Positions 26,281 to 36,110 of a stretch of DNA of 64,000 bases are shown piece after piece. The notes under the pieces were generated by a model. It saw nothing but the letters and a program-made list of their open reading frames with translations. It ran no database searches and had not been told where the DNA came from. Position 1 is the stretch's first letter. Each line of letters opens with the position of its first letter. The translations under genes and the position numbers were made by a program. The DNA lies in contig NZ_MTCM01000009.1 in the NCBI RefSeq assembly GCF_002000245.1, positions 86,274 through 150,273 of the forward strand, written 5' to 3'. This DNA comes from Sphingobacterium sp. CZ-UAM (GTDB lineage: Bacteria; Bacteroidota; Bacteroidia; Sphingobacteriales; Sphingobacteriaceae).

Positions 26281-27606
26281 ATGAATATTTCACACGAGAA
26301 TGTAGATGCAATCAATGCGGTAATCAACGTCGCATTAGCACCTGAAGATTATAATCCTCAAGTCGACAAAGAGATTAAAGCGCAAGCTAAAAAGGCAAAA
26401 TTACCAGGTTTCCGTCCAGGTCAAGTTCCGGTGGGACATATCAGACGTACCTATGGTAAATCCATTTTATTTGATGAGATCAATAAATTGGTGAACGATA
26501 AAATCACAAATTATATTTCAGAAAATAAATTAGAGGTTTTAGGTCAACCACTTCCTTTGGAAGATGATGCGCAATATAGCTGGGACTTTAAAGACAATTT
26601 CAATTTTAAATATGAGATCGGTCTAGCTCCTGCTTTTGATTTGCCTTTTACAGCTGAGACTGAATTTACTGCTTACGAAATCAAAGCTGATGAAGAGACT
26701 TTAGCGGATCGTATCAAAAACTTACGTCGTAGCTATGGAAAGATGACCAACCCGGAGGTATCTGAAGAAGGTGATGTATTATATGCTACCTTAAAACAAG
26801 ATAAAGAGGAAGGTCTGGAGAAAACAACGTCAATCCGTACGGATATCGTTGAAGACGCTAAAATCAAAAAGTCTTTAGTAGGTCTTAAAAAAGATGATAC
26901 AGTAAAAATTGATGTTAAGAAAGCTTTCAAAACAGAAGATTTAGCACGTATCTTGGGTATTACGGAAGAAGAAGCAACAGCTTTGGATGTAACTAAATTT
27001 GAGCTGACTGTTAAAAACATCAACCGTTTAGAGGAAGCTGATCTTAACCAAGAGTTTTTCGATAAATTGTTCGCTGAAGGTGAAGTAACTGAAGAAGCTC
27101 AATTTACTGAGAAAGTAAAAGAAGAAGTGGAAAACTTATTCAAACAAAACTCGGATCAAAAATTACGTAACGATATGTATACTTTTGGTATGGAGAAGGT
27201 TGACGTAACTTTCCCTGAGGAGTTTTTGAAAAGATGGTTGAAAGCAACTAATCCTAGCATTTCTGACGAAGAACTTAATGAAGGTTTTGCTGATTTCTTA
27301 AACAACCTGAAATGGACAATCATTGAAAACCGTGTTGTTACTGAAAACGGCCTTGAAGTTAAATATGATGAAGTAATCAATTTAGCGAAAGAACGTATCT
27401 ACGCACAGATCAAAATGTACAATATCAACGAGGAGCCTTCTGACGAGCAATTGAACCAATTTGCAATTCAGTTGTTACAAGACAGAGAGCAAGGTAACCG
27501 TTTGTTCGAAGAAGCTAAAGCTTTGAAAGTATTTGATCATTTAAAAGGTTTGGTTAAATTGAACAGTAACGATATCGAATACAAAGAATTCGAAAAATTG
27601 GCGTAA
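26281..27606 (+). CDS. tig: Trigger factor chaperone
   Basis: This ribosome-bound chaperone meets nascent chains at the exit tunnel. The ribosome-binding N-terminal domain has the signature GFRPGQVP (the GFRxGxxP loop). The PPIase-like middle domain is degenerate compared with E. coli (no clear FKBP core beyond GDVLYATLKQ), as in other Bacteroidota trigger factors. The C-terminal helical arms are long and charged. The 441-residue length is normal. No Bacteroidota promoter motif is visible in the 27 bp between the tRNA terminator and the ATG, so it may partly depend on read-through from the tRNA promoter or on an element I do not recognise. A strong terminator follows. Confidence 0.94.
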   Translation: MNISHENVDAINAVINVALAPEDYNPQVDKEIKAQAKKAKLPGFRPGQVPVGHIRRTYGKSILFDEINKLVNDKITNYISENKLEVLGQPLPLEDDAQYSWDFKDNFNFKYEIGLAPAFDLPFTAETEFTAYEIKADEETLADRIKNLRRSYGKMTNPEVSEEGDVLYATLKQDKEEGLEKTTSIRTDIVEDAKIKKSLVGLKKDDTVKIDVKKAFKTEDLARILGITEEEATALDVTKFELTVKNINRLEEADLNQEFFDKLFAEGEVTEEAQFTEKVKEEVENLFKQNSDQKLRNDMYTFGMEKVDVTFPEEFLKRWLKATNPSISDEELNEGFADFLNNLKWTIIENRVVTENGLEVKYDEVINLAKERIYAQIKMYNINEEPSDEQLNQFAIQLLQDREQGNRLFEEAKALKVFDHLKGLVKLNSNDIEYKEFEKLA

Positions 27607-27619
27607 GCAATTTTGACTA

Positions 27620-27657
27620 TAAAAAAAGCCTTCCAAGTTCTTGGAAGGCTTTTTTTA
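27620..27657 (+). terminator. Terminator after tig
   Basis: AGCCTTCCAAG and CTTGGAAGGCT enclose a two-base loop in an A7/T7 frame. It is strong in both directions and may also stop transcripts from the tamB side. Confidence 0.9.
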
Positions 27658-27827
27658 TGTCTTCGACGAAAGGATAGCAATATAATTATTGTATTTGTTT
27701 TATAAAGATTCCATCATAATAGCAAGTACGCTGCTATAGCTTTACCATTTTATAACCAGTGGTTTATTCTACTGTTTGTTAATGGCCGGGTATCTTTGAA
27801 GTTTATTCCTATTTCAATAGGCTATGG

Positions 27828-30800
27828 TTAATTGGGTTGTGCTTTTTTTGTCTCTGTTTGTGTTGGAATAAAAAAGTTGTTCTTCTTTCCCAATGGAAAT
27901 AGTCTTTTCAGGAACTCAGAAAAGGTGTTAAATTCCTGCCGATATAGTAGACCAAAGGCACTGATATATTCCCCGTCATTTGGGCTAAGAAGGAAATTTC
28001 TTGTGTTTAAACGGTTAGACGCCCTGAGGACAAGACGCCCGTCTTTACGCAAGTAGAATAAGGCTTCTGCATCAGTTGAAACACGATCTGAGAATACATT
28101 CAGATCTGTTAAGGCCTGATTCCGACGATCTGAAATTCCACCAGTGAGCACCAGTCTGTCATTAAATAAACGAAGGGAAGCAGAGGCATCATTCAATGAC
28201 TTGATATTGATATCAAAGAAATTGATGTTGAGAGATTGCGCGATTATATTATTGATCTGATTGAATGCAATTTCAGTACCCGCAGATAGTAATGTGTTAT
28301 TTACTTCTTTACCAAAATCACTTTGTGTGCCAGGTGTAAAGCTACGTCTGACAATTAAACTGAGTGCCTGTTGGTTAACATTATTGGCATCGGAAAAATA
28401 GCCTTGCAATTCATCCTTAACGCCAGGGTTTTGTGGGAAATTGATGTCAAAAGTAATATCGGGCTGGCTCAACTGGCCTTTTAAAATCATGTCTGCTTGC
28501 GCTAATACACGCTCAGGGTTTTCTTCTCTTCCCGCGGCATTATATAACGGAGCTAAACTTGTTCTTTGTTGATAAATCGCATTAATATTGATATTGGCTT
28601 CCGCTGGATTTCCTGCCCATCGGATAGTTCCGCCCTCCTTTAAGTCAAATATTTTGTTGATGTAGTCCTGTGCGGTGAAATTAAACTTACCACTGTTTAC
28701 AATGAAATCTCCGAACATTTCAAAGTCTCCAAGTGAAGATATCCGCATATTCAGGTTGCTATTTCCTTTGCCCGAGAGTTCGCCCATGCTTGAAAAAAGG
28801 TTAATTTCGGCATTAGGCGTGATCAGCAGATCCATATTCATTGTCAGACCATCAAAATCCCTTTTCTTTTGATTTTTCTTGATTTTGGTGGAATCTTTTT
28901 CAATAAAGTAGATAAAATCACTATCTGAAATCGTGCTGGCACTATTAAAAGGTATATTGATGACCGTGTTTTCCTCTGATTTAGCACGTATGTTTATATT
29001 CATTGCTGATGTCAGCCCCTTGAACTGGAAAGTCCCCGAAGCGTAAGCGGTGCCATAATAGGTACTATTGTCTTTTGTTGTTGTATTCAATACCATAAAA
29101 TTCTTTGCCTCGGCTGTCACATCAATATCTGGATCACTTAGCTTATTGAGATCGACAATACCATCGATGGTTGCTACATTATTTTTTTGATCGTATATTT
29201 TGACACCAGTAAGGAAAATTCTGTTGTTGGTCACATTGATCTCTTCGGAAAGACGATAGGGTGTTTTTAGGTAATTGATTACCATTGAGGCATTGTCAAG
29301 TTTTCCCGATCCACTAATTTTAGGATGTAGGATATCACCTTCAATATCTAGCTCAGCATTGACCTTACCTTTTATATTTGAAACTAAACTTCGCAAAAAC
29401 GGTTGGAAAACAAATACATCTGTATTCACCAAAGTCGCCCTTAGGTTGAGTTTATTACTTTCACTTAGGTGGTTGTAAGAGCCGGTTAGCTGCATCAATT
29501 TGTCGCCCTCTTCTATTTTGCTGTCGAGTTTTACCAATTGGTTTTCAGGATCATAATTGGCGCTGAGCGCTAATGCTCCTATTGGGATATTGTTGTAAAG
29601 AATGGGCGATGTCTTGATGTTGGCAACAATGAATGGAGATTTGAAGACAGAGTTAACCTCGATTTTTCCATTTAAATTTCCAGACAAATTGATGCCATGT
29701 GGTTTTGTGATACCATTTAGTGAGCTAAGATTAAAATCTTGGAATCTTAAGTTGATTTGATCTGAAACGTCATTTGATAATATACCATCGATATGGACCT
29801 TCTGTTCTGCATGACTTAATGTGAGTCTCTCGAAGTACCATTTACCCTTTGAAATTTTTAGTTGCGCATCATTGTTGACAAGCCATTGCTCTTTGTTGAT
29901 CAGTATATTGGATGGATAAAAATTGATGAAAGCAGGCTTTGCATGGGCGAATCGGATAACGCCATTGAGATCTAAGCTATTGCTAGCTTCCAATTCTGAC
30001 ATTTTAATGTTGAACTGTAAGCTGTCGTTGACCAAGGTATTTGAAATGTTGACATTTTTGATATAGGTGCTATCTGTAAAATTGATCTGATCTATCGAAG
30101 TTTGCAGCTCCATATTTTTTAGGTTGGCATTTTGGTCAATAATCAAATGGGTAAGACGTATGCCGTTGTACTTAAATTCAGGTGCATAAAAATTAAAATT
30201 TGCTGTCTGCTTTTCGCTGGCAAATTTCGCGTTCAATGTTGCTCCACTATCTAGGGAGATGTCCTTTCTAAAGAATGTCGCAATAGGGCGGAACGATTTT
30301 ATGTTGATATTAAGGTCAAAATCCTGCCGGTTAAAATCGTTCTTTTCAAATCCGATAGCAGGAGCATAGCGCATAGCAAGTGCTTTAAAATAGGGAACAA
30401 TCGTGTTTAGATCTATTCTCCCTTTCAGGTCTATATGACCAATAGCAGACTGCAGGGTTAAGGATCGCGCTTCTTGATCTCCTTCTGCTAGGAAATTGAT
30501 GTTTTTGATCGCAAATTTCCCTTTGGAGGAGGTAAAACTAACACTATCGGATTTAAATTCTCCTGTAATGTTATTGATATTATCGCCAATTAAGCTCGTA
30601 TGGAATTTGGTGTCAATAATATTGATCGAGTCACCCTGAAAGAAATTGAGCTTTTTTAAGTTAGCCTGCTGTATATCAGCGTCCAGGTGATAGTTGGGCC
30701 GAGCGGACCAATCTACATCTGTTGTGAACTCTAATCTGAGATTTGGATCATGTATTGCTCCCGAACCAAGAAATAATTGTTTGTCTATATTTCCATTAAC

Positions 30801-32213
30801 TTGGATCTGCTGATAGGTGTATTGTTTAAAATTAAAATTTGTGAGGTTGCCTGCAATATTGAGCTTTAAGTGCTTGGGATCAGTACCTATTCCATCGAGC
30901 TGTAGATCGAAGCCAGAACTGCCTAGATCCTTTAATTTAGTAGCCTTACCAAGATCAAATTTTGGAGATTGAAATTTACCGGCATATTTTATTTCTTTGC
31001 GTATATCCAACGATCCATCAGCAGCGACATCGCCAAGGTCTGTGGTGAAGGTGCCTTTTGTTTTAAACTTATTGTATTGCCCAACTAGATTTCCTTTGAA
31101 CGTAAATTTATTGAAGAGCGTCACAATCTCAGGAAGTCTAAATTTTTTTAAATTGCCGAGTTCAGCAATAATATTTTTGAGGTCGTTATGTTCAGAGGAA
31201 ATAAAAACGTTCGGAACGATAAAATTAGTTTTGTTAATATCGGGTAGACCGATAATTTTCAGATCCCCGGTTAATTTGGTATTTTTTCCGATGATTAAAT
31301 CTACTTGTGAGGCATTGATGGCAGCGACCGTACCTTTAAGCTTTGATTTCTTAATCTTTACATCAAACTTGACCTGATGCATCGGTGATGAAAAGAGGGC
31401 AATATCTTCGGAGTGTATGCGCGAATCACGTGCATGTATTTCGACATTGACTTTATGGATAAAGTCTGAAAAATCTGAGAAGTTGTTGTAGCTTAACTTT
31501 ATATAATCTTTGAATGTGGACCGATTGGTTGTAAGCATGAGATCTTTCAGTTCGATGTTTTTGTTACTTACTGTGACATTTGCGAGAAGCCCTTTAATGA
31601 CCAGTCCCTTTTTCTCATAAAGATTAAAGGTTTTGACATCAGTGGAGATACGGTTGGAGTCAATTTTTATATTTTTAAAATGTGCATTTAGTTTCGATAT
31701 ACCTAAATCGCCAAAATCAACAACTTTGCTATAGTGTTTTTGTCTGTGATTAATATAGTTGAAGGAGTTATTCCTGACAACAAGTTCTTTAATGTCAAAG
31801 ATTATATTTTTTGAACTTTTCTTCTTCTCTTTCTTTGGAGGATTGAAATATCGGATTAAAAACGTGATATTGCTGCTATCTTTAAATTGTTCGAAATTAC
31901 TTTCTGTATTTTCAATTGTCAATTTGTTAACGACTACCTTATTCAATTCTATTAATTGGGACAGATTGACACTTGCTTCTAATTTTTCGGACTTTAGGAT
32001 TTCTTTACCCTGAGGTGTATAAACCTCAAATCCCTCCATAACAATGGATTTAAAGGGTTTAAAATAAATACTTTTTAAGTTGATTTTAGTGCCCAGCTCA
32101 TTGGATAGATACGTGATGGCTTTCTGTGCAACAAAATTTTGCACAGGCTTTAGCTGTAAAGATAATGCCAATGCAAGCAGTATAATGAATATACTACCCA
32201 GGACTATTGACAC
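27828..32213 (-). CDS. tamB: TamB/DUF490-family envelope transport protein
   Basis: The very large inner-membrane-anchored periplasmic protein (1461 residues) belongs to the AsmA/TamB bridge-like lipid transport superfamily, thought to carry phospholipid across the periplasm or help autotransporter assembly. It has an N-terminal helix (IVLGSIFIILLALALSL), the family motif VQNFVAQKAITYLSNELGTKI, a very long beta-taco region, and the C-terminal DUF490 portion with SLIVRRSFTPG and TDLNVFSDRVSTDAEALFYLRKDGRLVLRASN. The call begins with GTG at 32213, but an in-frame Lys-rich stretch upstream without a standard start (IKKIIKIVSIV) looks like a genuine cytoplasmic N-terminus, so the true start may be a few codons earlier. 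Divergent from tsaD. Confidence 0.9.
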   Translation of the reverse strand: MSIVLGSIFIILLALALSLQLKPVQNFVAQKAITYLSNELGTKINLKSIYFKPFKSIVMEGFEVYTPQGKEILKSEKLEASVNLSQLIELNKVVVNKLTIENTESNFEQFKDSSNITFLIRYFNPPKKEKKKSSKNIIFDIKELVVRNNSFNYINHRQKHYSKVVDFGDLGISKLNAHFKNIKIDSNRISTDVKTFNLYEKKGLVIKGLLANVTVSNKNIELKDLMLTTNRSTFKDYIKLSYNNFSDFSDFIHKVNVEIHARDSRIHSEDIALFSSPMHQVKFDVKIKKSKLKGTVAAINASQVDLIIGKNTKLTGDLKIIGLPDINKTNFIVPNVFISSEHNDLKNIIAELGNLKKFRLPEIVTLFNKFTFKGNLVGQYNKFKTKGTFTTDLGDVAADGSLDIRKEIKYAGKFQSPKFDLGKATKLKDLGSSGFDLQLDGIGTDPKHLKLNIAGNLTNFNFKQYTYQQIQVNGNIDKQLFLGSGAIHDPNLRLEFTTDVDWSARPNYHLDADIQQANLKKLNFFQGDSINIIDTKFHTSLIGDNINNITGEFKSDSVSFTSSKGKFAIKNINFLAEGDQEARSLTLQSAIGHIDLKGRIDLNTIVPYFKALAMRYAPAIGFEKNDFNRQDFDLNINIKSFRPIATFFRKDISLDSGATLNAKFASEKQTANFNFYAPEFKYNGIRLTHLIIDQNANLKNMELQTSIDQINFTDSTYIKNVNISNTLVNDSLQFNIKMSELEASNSLDLNGVIRFAHAKPAFINFYPSNILINKEQWLVNNDAQLKISKGKWYFERLTLSHAEQKVHIDGILSNDVSDQINLRFQDFNLSSLNGITKPHGINLSGNLNGKIEVNSVFKSPFIVANIKTSPILYNNIPIGALALSANYDPENQLVKLDSKIEEGDKLMQLTGSYNHLSESNKLNLRATLVNTDVFVFQPFLRSLVSNIKGKVNAELDIEGDILHPKISGSGKLDNASMVINYLKTPYRLSEEINVTNNRIFLTGVKIYDQKNNVATIDGIVDLNKLSDPDIDVTAEAKNFMVLNTTTKDNSTYYGTAYASGTFQFKGLTSAMNINIRAKSEENTVINIPFNSASTISDSDFIYFIEKDSTKIKKNQKKRDFDGLTMNMDLLITPNAEINLFSSMGELSGKGNSNLNMRISSLGDFEMFGDFIVNSGKFNFTAQDYINKIFDLKEGGTIRWAGNPAEANININAIYQQRTSLAPLYNAAGREENPERVLAQADMILKGQLSQPDITFDINFPQNPGVKDELQGYFSDANNVNQQALSLIVRRSFTPGTQSDFGKEVNNTLLSAGTEIAFNQINNIIAQSLNINFFDINIKSLNDASASLRLFNDRLVLTGGISDRRNQALTDLNVFSDRVSTDAEALFYLRKDGRLVLRASNRLNTRNFLLSPNDGEYISAFGLLYRQEFNTFSEFLKRLFPLGKKNNFFIPTQTETKKAQPN

Positions 32214-32265
32214 TATTTTTATTATTTTTTTGATACTTTTGTATTCTAATTTATTACCTCTAGCT

Positions 32266-33267
32266 ATGGCTATTATTTTAGGGATTGAATCCTCTTGCGA
32301 TGAAACTTCCGCTTCTATTTGTATTAACGGTGAAATTCATTCAAATGTTATTGCTACTCAGGCAATCCACGCAAAATATGGTGGAGTTGTCCCTGAGTTA
32401 GCTTCACGTGCCCATCAACAAAATATTATTCCTACGGTGGACGAAGCCATTCGTCAAGCAAAAATAAGCAAAAATCAAATAGATGCAGTGAGTTTTACGC
32501 GCGGACCGGGATTATTAGGAGCACTTTTGGTAGGTACCTCTTTTGCAAAATCATTCGCACTTGCTCAGAATATTCGGTTAATCGATGTAAATCATATGCA
32601 GGCGCATATTTTGGCTCATTTCATAGAAGATCCGAAGCCCAGTTTCCCTTTTTTATGTCTTACCGTTTCAGGTGGGCATACGCAGATTGTGCTGGTAAAA
32701 GATTATTTCGAAATGGAATTATTGGGTGAGACCTTGGACGATGCTGCTGGGGAGGCCTTCGATAAGACAGCTAAGATCCTGAATCTGCCTTATCCGGGTG
32801 GACCGCTTATCGATAAATTTGCAAGTCAGGGGAATTCCAATGCTTACAAATTACCTGAACCTCAAATTCCTGGACTTAATTTTAGCTTTTCGGGGTTAAA
32901 GACAGCAATACTTTATTTAGTACAGGATCAGCTAAAACTAAATCCTGAGTTCTTAACTGAAAATATGGCGGATTTATGTGCGAGTGTGCAATCTCGTATT
33001 GTCTCTATCTTATTGAATAAATTGAAGAAAGCTGCAAAGCAAACCGGTGTGAAAGATATCGCGATTGCGGGTGGTGTTTCAGCTAATTCAGGCCTAAGGA
33101 AAGAATTGATTGAAATGGGAGAGAAATACAGTTGGAATGTATTTATTCCTAAATTCGAATATTGTACAGATAATGCAGCCATGATTGCCATTGCTGGCTA
33201 CCATAAATATCTAAAAGGAGATTTTGTTGATCAGGATGTGGCTCCAATGGCGAGAATGCATCTGTAA
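32266..33267 (+). CDS. tsaD: tRNA N6-threonylcarbamoyladenosine transferase TsaD
   Basis: TsaD transfers threonylcarbamoyl to A37 of tRNAs reading ANN codons, working with TsaB, TsaE and TsaC. The Kae1/ASKHA signature is complete: ILGIESSCDETS at the N-terminus, NHMQAHILAHF with the metal-binding histidines, TVSGGHTQIVLV, and IAGGVSANSGLR. Length is 333 residues. The start is the ATG at 32266; the open frame upstream to 32080 is antisense to tamB. Only 52 bp separate it from the divergent tamB start. TsaB is also in this window at 59298. A terminator-like hairpin follows. Confidence 0.96.
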   Translation: MAIILGIESSCDETSASICINGEIHSNVIATQAIHAKYGGVVPELASRAHQQNIIPTVDEAIRQAKISKNQIDAVSFTRGPGLLGALLVGTSFAKSFALAQNIRLIDVNHMQAHILAHFIEDPKPSFPFLCLTVSGGHTQIVLVKDYFEMELLGETLDDAAGEAFDKTAKILNLPYPGGPLIDKFASQGNSNAYKLPEPQIPGLNFSFSGLKTAILYLVQDQLKLNPEFLTENMADLCASVQSRIVSILLNKLKKAAKQTGVKDIAIAGGVSANSGLRKELIEMGEKYSWNVFIPKFEYCTDNAAMIAIAGYHKYLKGDFVDQDVAPMARMHL

Positions 33268-33279
33268 AATATAAAAGAT

Positions 33280-33310
33280 CGTTTCCCTAATAATCAGGAT
33301 TAGGGAAACG
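33280..33310. terminator. Terminator between tsaD and the lipoprotein gene
   Basis: CGTTTCCCTAAT and ATTAGGGAAACG form a perfect 12-bp stem. The U-tract is weak on both sides (ATCTTTTA on the minus strand). It stands between two convergent genes. Confidence 0.7.
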
Positions 33311-33318
33311 CTAAATCG

Positions 33319-34140
33319 TTATAAAGGAGAACTGTAGCCGTAGGCTTGTGCTGTTGAACTAAATTTATCTTTTTTTGGTTGATAGAAGTTCAATTCATAA
33401 CCTTCAGCTCCCCCAAATATACTAACAAAACTAATTCCGACTTCCGAACGTAGTACGGTCAGAATCTGAAAAGCCTCATTATCAAATTGACCACCATCGT
33501 CAACCCGCCAGGTGCTAATATCATCATAAGTGGTCGGGAAATCAAGGTTAATCAATTGATCTTCTTTTGTATAGGAAAAAACGGCAAGTGCCGAATCTTG
33601 CTGGTTTTCAAAAACTGTTAGATTGAATTCGGCTTTATCTTTCAGAACAGCGACTGTTGTACTTTTACTTATTTTCCGATTATATTTTTTTTCAAGCTTT
33701 TCCCTTACCTCTGTACTCGTTTCCCGGTGTACCTTTGTAAAGGGTTCAACTTTATATTGATTTATGAACGCCTGATTGACAAGCATCCCGAAATCACCCG
33801 ATTTAATTTCATTCTTTATCGTAAATAATGAGCCTTCGCTATTGGCAAAATTCTGGGCTGTTTGCCTGCCGTTGCTTTCTTTATTATCCGTCTTGTTCTG
33901 TATAAATTCCAATGGGCTAACTTGATTTTCAATAATGACATAGTTGTATTTTTCGGGATTCTCCATCGCCTGGTCCATTGGAAGGGCAATTAAAGAATCT
34001 TTTTGATGATTCAAAAAGCCAAAATAAGGTGAAATTAATTGCTCTTTATTTTCACTCTTATCGGATGGTTTGGATTGGTTTTGACTGTTGCCACAACCAT
34101 ATAATGTAAATAGAAGAATAGCTAAAAAAAGTGATTTCAT
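33319..34140 (-). CDS. Hypothetical lipoprotein, 273 aa
   Basis: A signal peptide ends in the lipobox LYGC (Cys near residue 16) followed by GNSQNQS, so this should be a lipoprotein in the periplasm or on the surface. After a Lys/Ser/Asn-rich linker (residues 20-40) the body has no motif I recognise. It contains a helical LREKLEKKYNRK-like stretch in the middle (TEVREKLEKKYNRKISK) and beta strands toward the end (GISFVSIFGGAEGYELNFYQPKKD). The start is the ATG at 34140; a TTG four codons upstream is the only alternative. It is a single gene, divergent from the TonB-like gene, whose ATG is 72 bp away. Confidence 0.75.
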   Translation of the reverse strand: MKSLFLAILLFTLYGCGNSQNQSKPSDKSENKEQLISPYFGFLNHQKDSLIALPMDQAMENPEKYNYVIIENQVSPLEFIQNKTDNKESNGRQTAQNFANSEGSLFTIKNEIKSGDFGMLVNQAFINQYKVEPFTKVHRETSTEVREKLEKKYNRKISKSTTVAVLKDKAEFNLTVFENQQDSALAVFSYTKEDQLINLDFPTTYDDISTWRVDDGGQFDNEAFQILTVLRSEVGISFVSIFGGAEGYELNFYQPKKDKFSSTAQAYGYSSPL

Positions 34141-34212
34141 AAGAGTGTGCAAAATTTTTATGAAATATAAGGCTTTCCCGCATCATAATGAAAAGATTTA
34201 AACTTTAATGTT

Positions 34213-35121
34213 ATGATGAACTCAAAATTGAATATCTATCGCAAGGAATGGCTAGATGTTATCTTTGCAGACCGCAACAAAATGTATGGTGCATATGAAT
34301 TACGAAATTTGTCAAACAGAGCAACCAATGTGGGATTGGCTATTGTTGTATCCTTTGCGTTCCTTTTGATTGGGGGAACCTATGCCTATAACAAATATTT
34401 CAAAAAAACTATAACGGAAACAACGACTACAGTGGTAGTTTTAACTCCTGAGCATCTAGACGAAATTCAGAAAGAAGCCGACAAAAAAGACGAGGTAAAA
34501 AAGGAACCTGTTTTAATGCAGGAGAAAGCACCACAACAGATTGCGCAGGATGTTTCAAAGTTTAATCTTGTACGGATGCCGGAACCTAAGATTACGAAAG
34601 CAAGTAACGTTACCGAAGATGTTGCTACGCAGGATGAATTGAAGAAACCGAATACAATGACAGCGCGTATCACATTGAAAGCGAACGCGGCGGGTACATA
34701 TATCGCTAGGGGTGAATTTGGGCCATCTACCAAGAATGGCGAAATTACGGGTCATCGTGTGGGGCCTGAGTCAGGTGGTGGAACAGATGGAAATTTAGAC
34801 CAGCCTTTTGTTACGGTGGAAATCATGCCTACCCCTGTGGGAGGACTTCCCGCTTTTATGAAGTGGGTTTCAGAAAACTATAGTTTTCCGCAATCGGCTT
34901 TGGATCAGGGGGTATCGGGTGTTATTGAAGTATCTTTTGTGGTAGAACGGGACGGATCTTTGACTGATATTGCTGTAAAACGCGATATGAACTTTGGAAC
35001 AGGGGAGGCTGCCGTTAGTTTATTGAAAAAGGCGAGGAAGTGGAAACCCGGTGTTCAGAATGGACGTGCCGTTCGAGTGGCCTATACTTTGCCTATCCGT
35101 TTAAGTGCAGTATCTCAATAG
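34213..35121 (+). CDS. TonB-like energy transducer
   Basis: The protein couples the proton motive force, through ExbB/ExbD, to outer-membrane receptors. A cytoplasmic N-terminus of about 38 residues with RKEWLDVIFADRNKMYGAYELR is a signature of the Bacteroidota TonB class. The single membrane helix runs from about residue 38 to 60. The periplasmic linker is Lys/Glu-rich with EPVLMQEKAPQQ in place of a classic proline-rich spacer. The C-terminal TonB domain (about 205-302) has GVIEVSFVVERDGSLTDIAV and AVSLLKKARKWKPGVQNGRAV. Two consecutive ATG codons (34213, 34216) could start it. No exbBD neighbours are present, so it may serve a particular receptor set. Confidence 0.9.
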   Translation: MMNSKLNIYRKEWLDVIFADRNKMYGAYELRNLSNRATNVGLAIVVSFAFLLIGGTYAYNKYFKKTITETTTTVVVLTPEHLDEIQKEADKKDEVKKEPVLMQEKAPQQIAQDVSKFNLVRMPEPKITKASNVTEDVATQDELKKPNTMTARITLKANAAGTYIARGEFGPSTKNGEITGHRVGPESGGGTDGNLDQPFVTVEIMPTPVGGLPAFMKWVSENYSFPQSALDQGVSGVIEVSFVVERDGSLTDIAVKRDMNFGTGEAAVSLLKKARKWKPGVQNGRAVRVAYTLPIRLSAVSQ

Positions 35122-35249
35122 TACCTTTCTTAACTTTATTTAACAGATGGCGTTTTAAACTTTTGATGGTCAATAATACTCTTATAGATAAATAGGTTGG
35201 AAAGTCAATCTAGTAGAATTGAAAGATTGTTGATTTAAAAAATAGAGAG

Positions 35250-35756
35250 ATGAAAAAATTGATGTTAAGTTTGGCGTTATCCGGATTAATGTTGACAGGT
35301 TTCGCGCAGGAGAAAAAGGATCTTAAATCAGATACTAAAGAAATGACCACTCCATTGCACAAGCATTCAAAGGATAGAAAGCACGATGGCTTAAAAAATA
35401 AAAAACCTGAAGAATTGGCTAAGATCAAAACAGATTGCCTGGACCAAAAGTTGAAGTTTACAGATCAACAGCGCAAAGATGTGTATGCATTTCATTTGAA
35501 GCAAGCAGAGGATCATAAAAAAATCGCGGCTGAGCGCAAATTGTATCGCGAAAAAATGAGAAAACAACGTGCTGCGGATCATAAAAAAATGATGAGCTTA
35601 TTGACTCCAGAACAGCAAAAAACATTAAAAGATTCTTACGCTGAGAATCATAAAAAGCATAGAGAAAATTGGAGAAAAGATCGACAAATGCGAAAAGGTG
35701 ATTTTAAGAAAGGCGAGGGTGAAAAAGTAGTTGATGCTGAAGCAAAAACAACTTAA
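35250..35756 (+). CDS. Secreted Lys/His-rich helical protein (Spy/DUF4890-like)
   Basis: A signal peptide (MKKLMLSLALSGLMLTGFAQ) precedes a highly basic, His-rich helical body. LKFTDQQRKDVYAFHLKQAEDHKK and MMSLLTPEQQKTLKDSYAENHKKHR look like two copies of the L-T/F-P/D-x-Q-Q motif that defines LTxxQ/Spy-type periplasmic chaperones and the related DUF4890 family of Bacteroidota. It may be an envelope-stress chaperone or metal-binding protein; this is inference from motif style. It stands alone between the TonB-like gene and a terminator, so it is probably a separate transcript. Confidence 0.75.
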   Translation: MKKLMLSLALSGLMLTGFAQEKKDLKSDTKEMTTPLHKHSKDRKHDGLKNKKPEELAKIKTDCLDQKLKFTDQQRKDVYAFHLKQAEDHKKIAAERKLYREKMRKQRAADHKKMMSLLTPEQQKTLKDSYAENHKKHRENWRKDRQMRKGDFKKGEGEKVVDAEAKTT

Positions 35757-35806
35757 GGTTAAAAGAAAGAATAGTTTTCATATTAATAATTGGTGAGTGT
35801 TAGTTG

Positions 35807-35833
35807 AAAAGGGGATCATTGGTCCCCTTTTTT
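35807..35833 (+). terminator. Terminator after the Spy-like gene
   Basis: AAAAGGGGA and TCCCCTTTT pair around ATCATTGG-type loop sequence and lead into a T-rich run. Confidence 0.8.
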
Positions 35834-36070
35834 ATTTTTCTGAATTGTCTGTTTTCTATTGATCAGAAAGAACCTTCAGTTGATTTTCATGACTGTTGCT
35901 GCTTATAAGAGCATATAGGTTTTTTCTGAAAGGTATGTTCTATTAATCCATATTTGTGTCATATGGTCTCCATATAAACTCCTTAAGCCGATTCTAGCGG
36001 GGGAGTAAGCGCTATCAGTCATTCAATTTATCTTTTTTAGGTTATCAGCAGTAGACGGAGCGAAGCCAAT

Positions 36071-36109
36071 AAAAAGTGGCATTAGTCTGATAAGCTAATG
36101 CCACTTTTT
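36071..36109 (-). terminator. Terminator directly after the lutB-type gene
   Basis: AAAAAGTGGCATTAG and CTAATGCCACTTTTT form a 15-bp perfect stem with a nine-base loop. It ends one base short of the stop codon at 36111 and works in both directions. Confidence 0.9.
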
Positions 36110-36110
36110 G

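Larger units (their letters stand above)
35757..36110. other. 354-bp gap between two terminators
   Basis: The gap holds the terminator of the Spy-like gene (35807-35833) and that of the lutB-type gene (36071-36109). Between them (35834-36070) I see no gene, repeat or promoter motif. Confidence 0.6.

Noticed and set aside
35834..36070. Search for a small RNA or gene in the gap between two terminators
   Set aside because: No promoter-like pair, stable hairpin beyond the terminators, or coding frame was seen.
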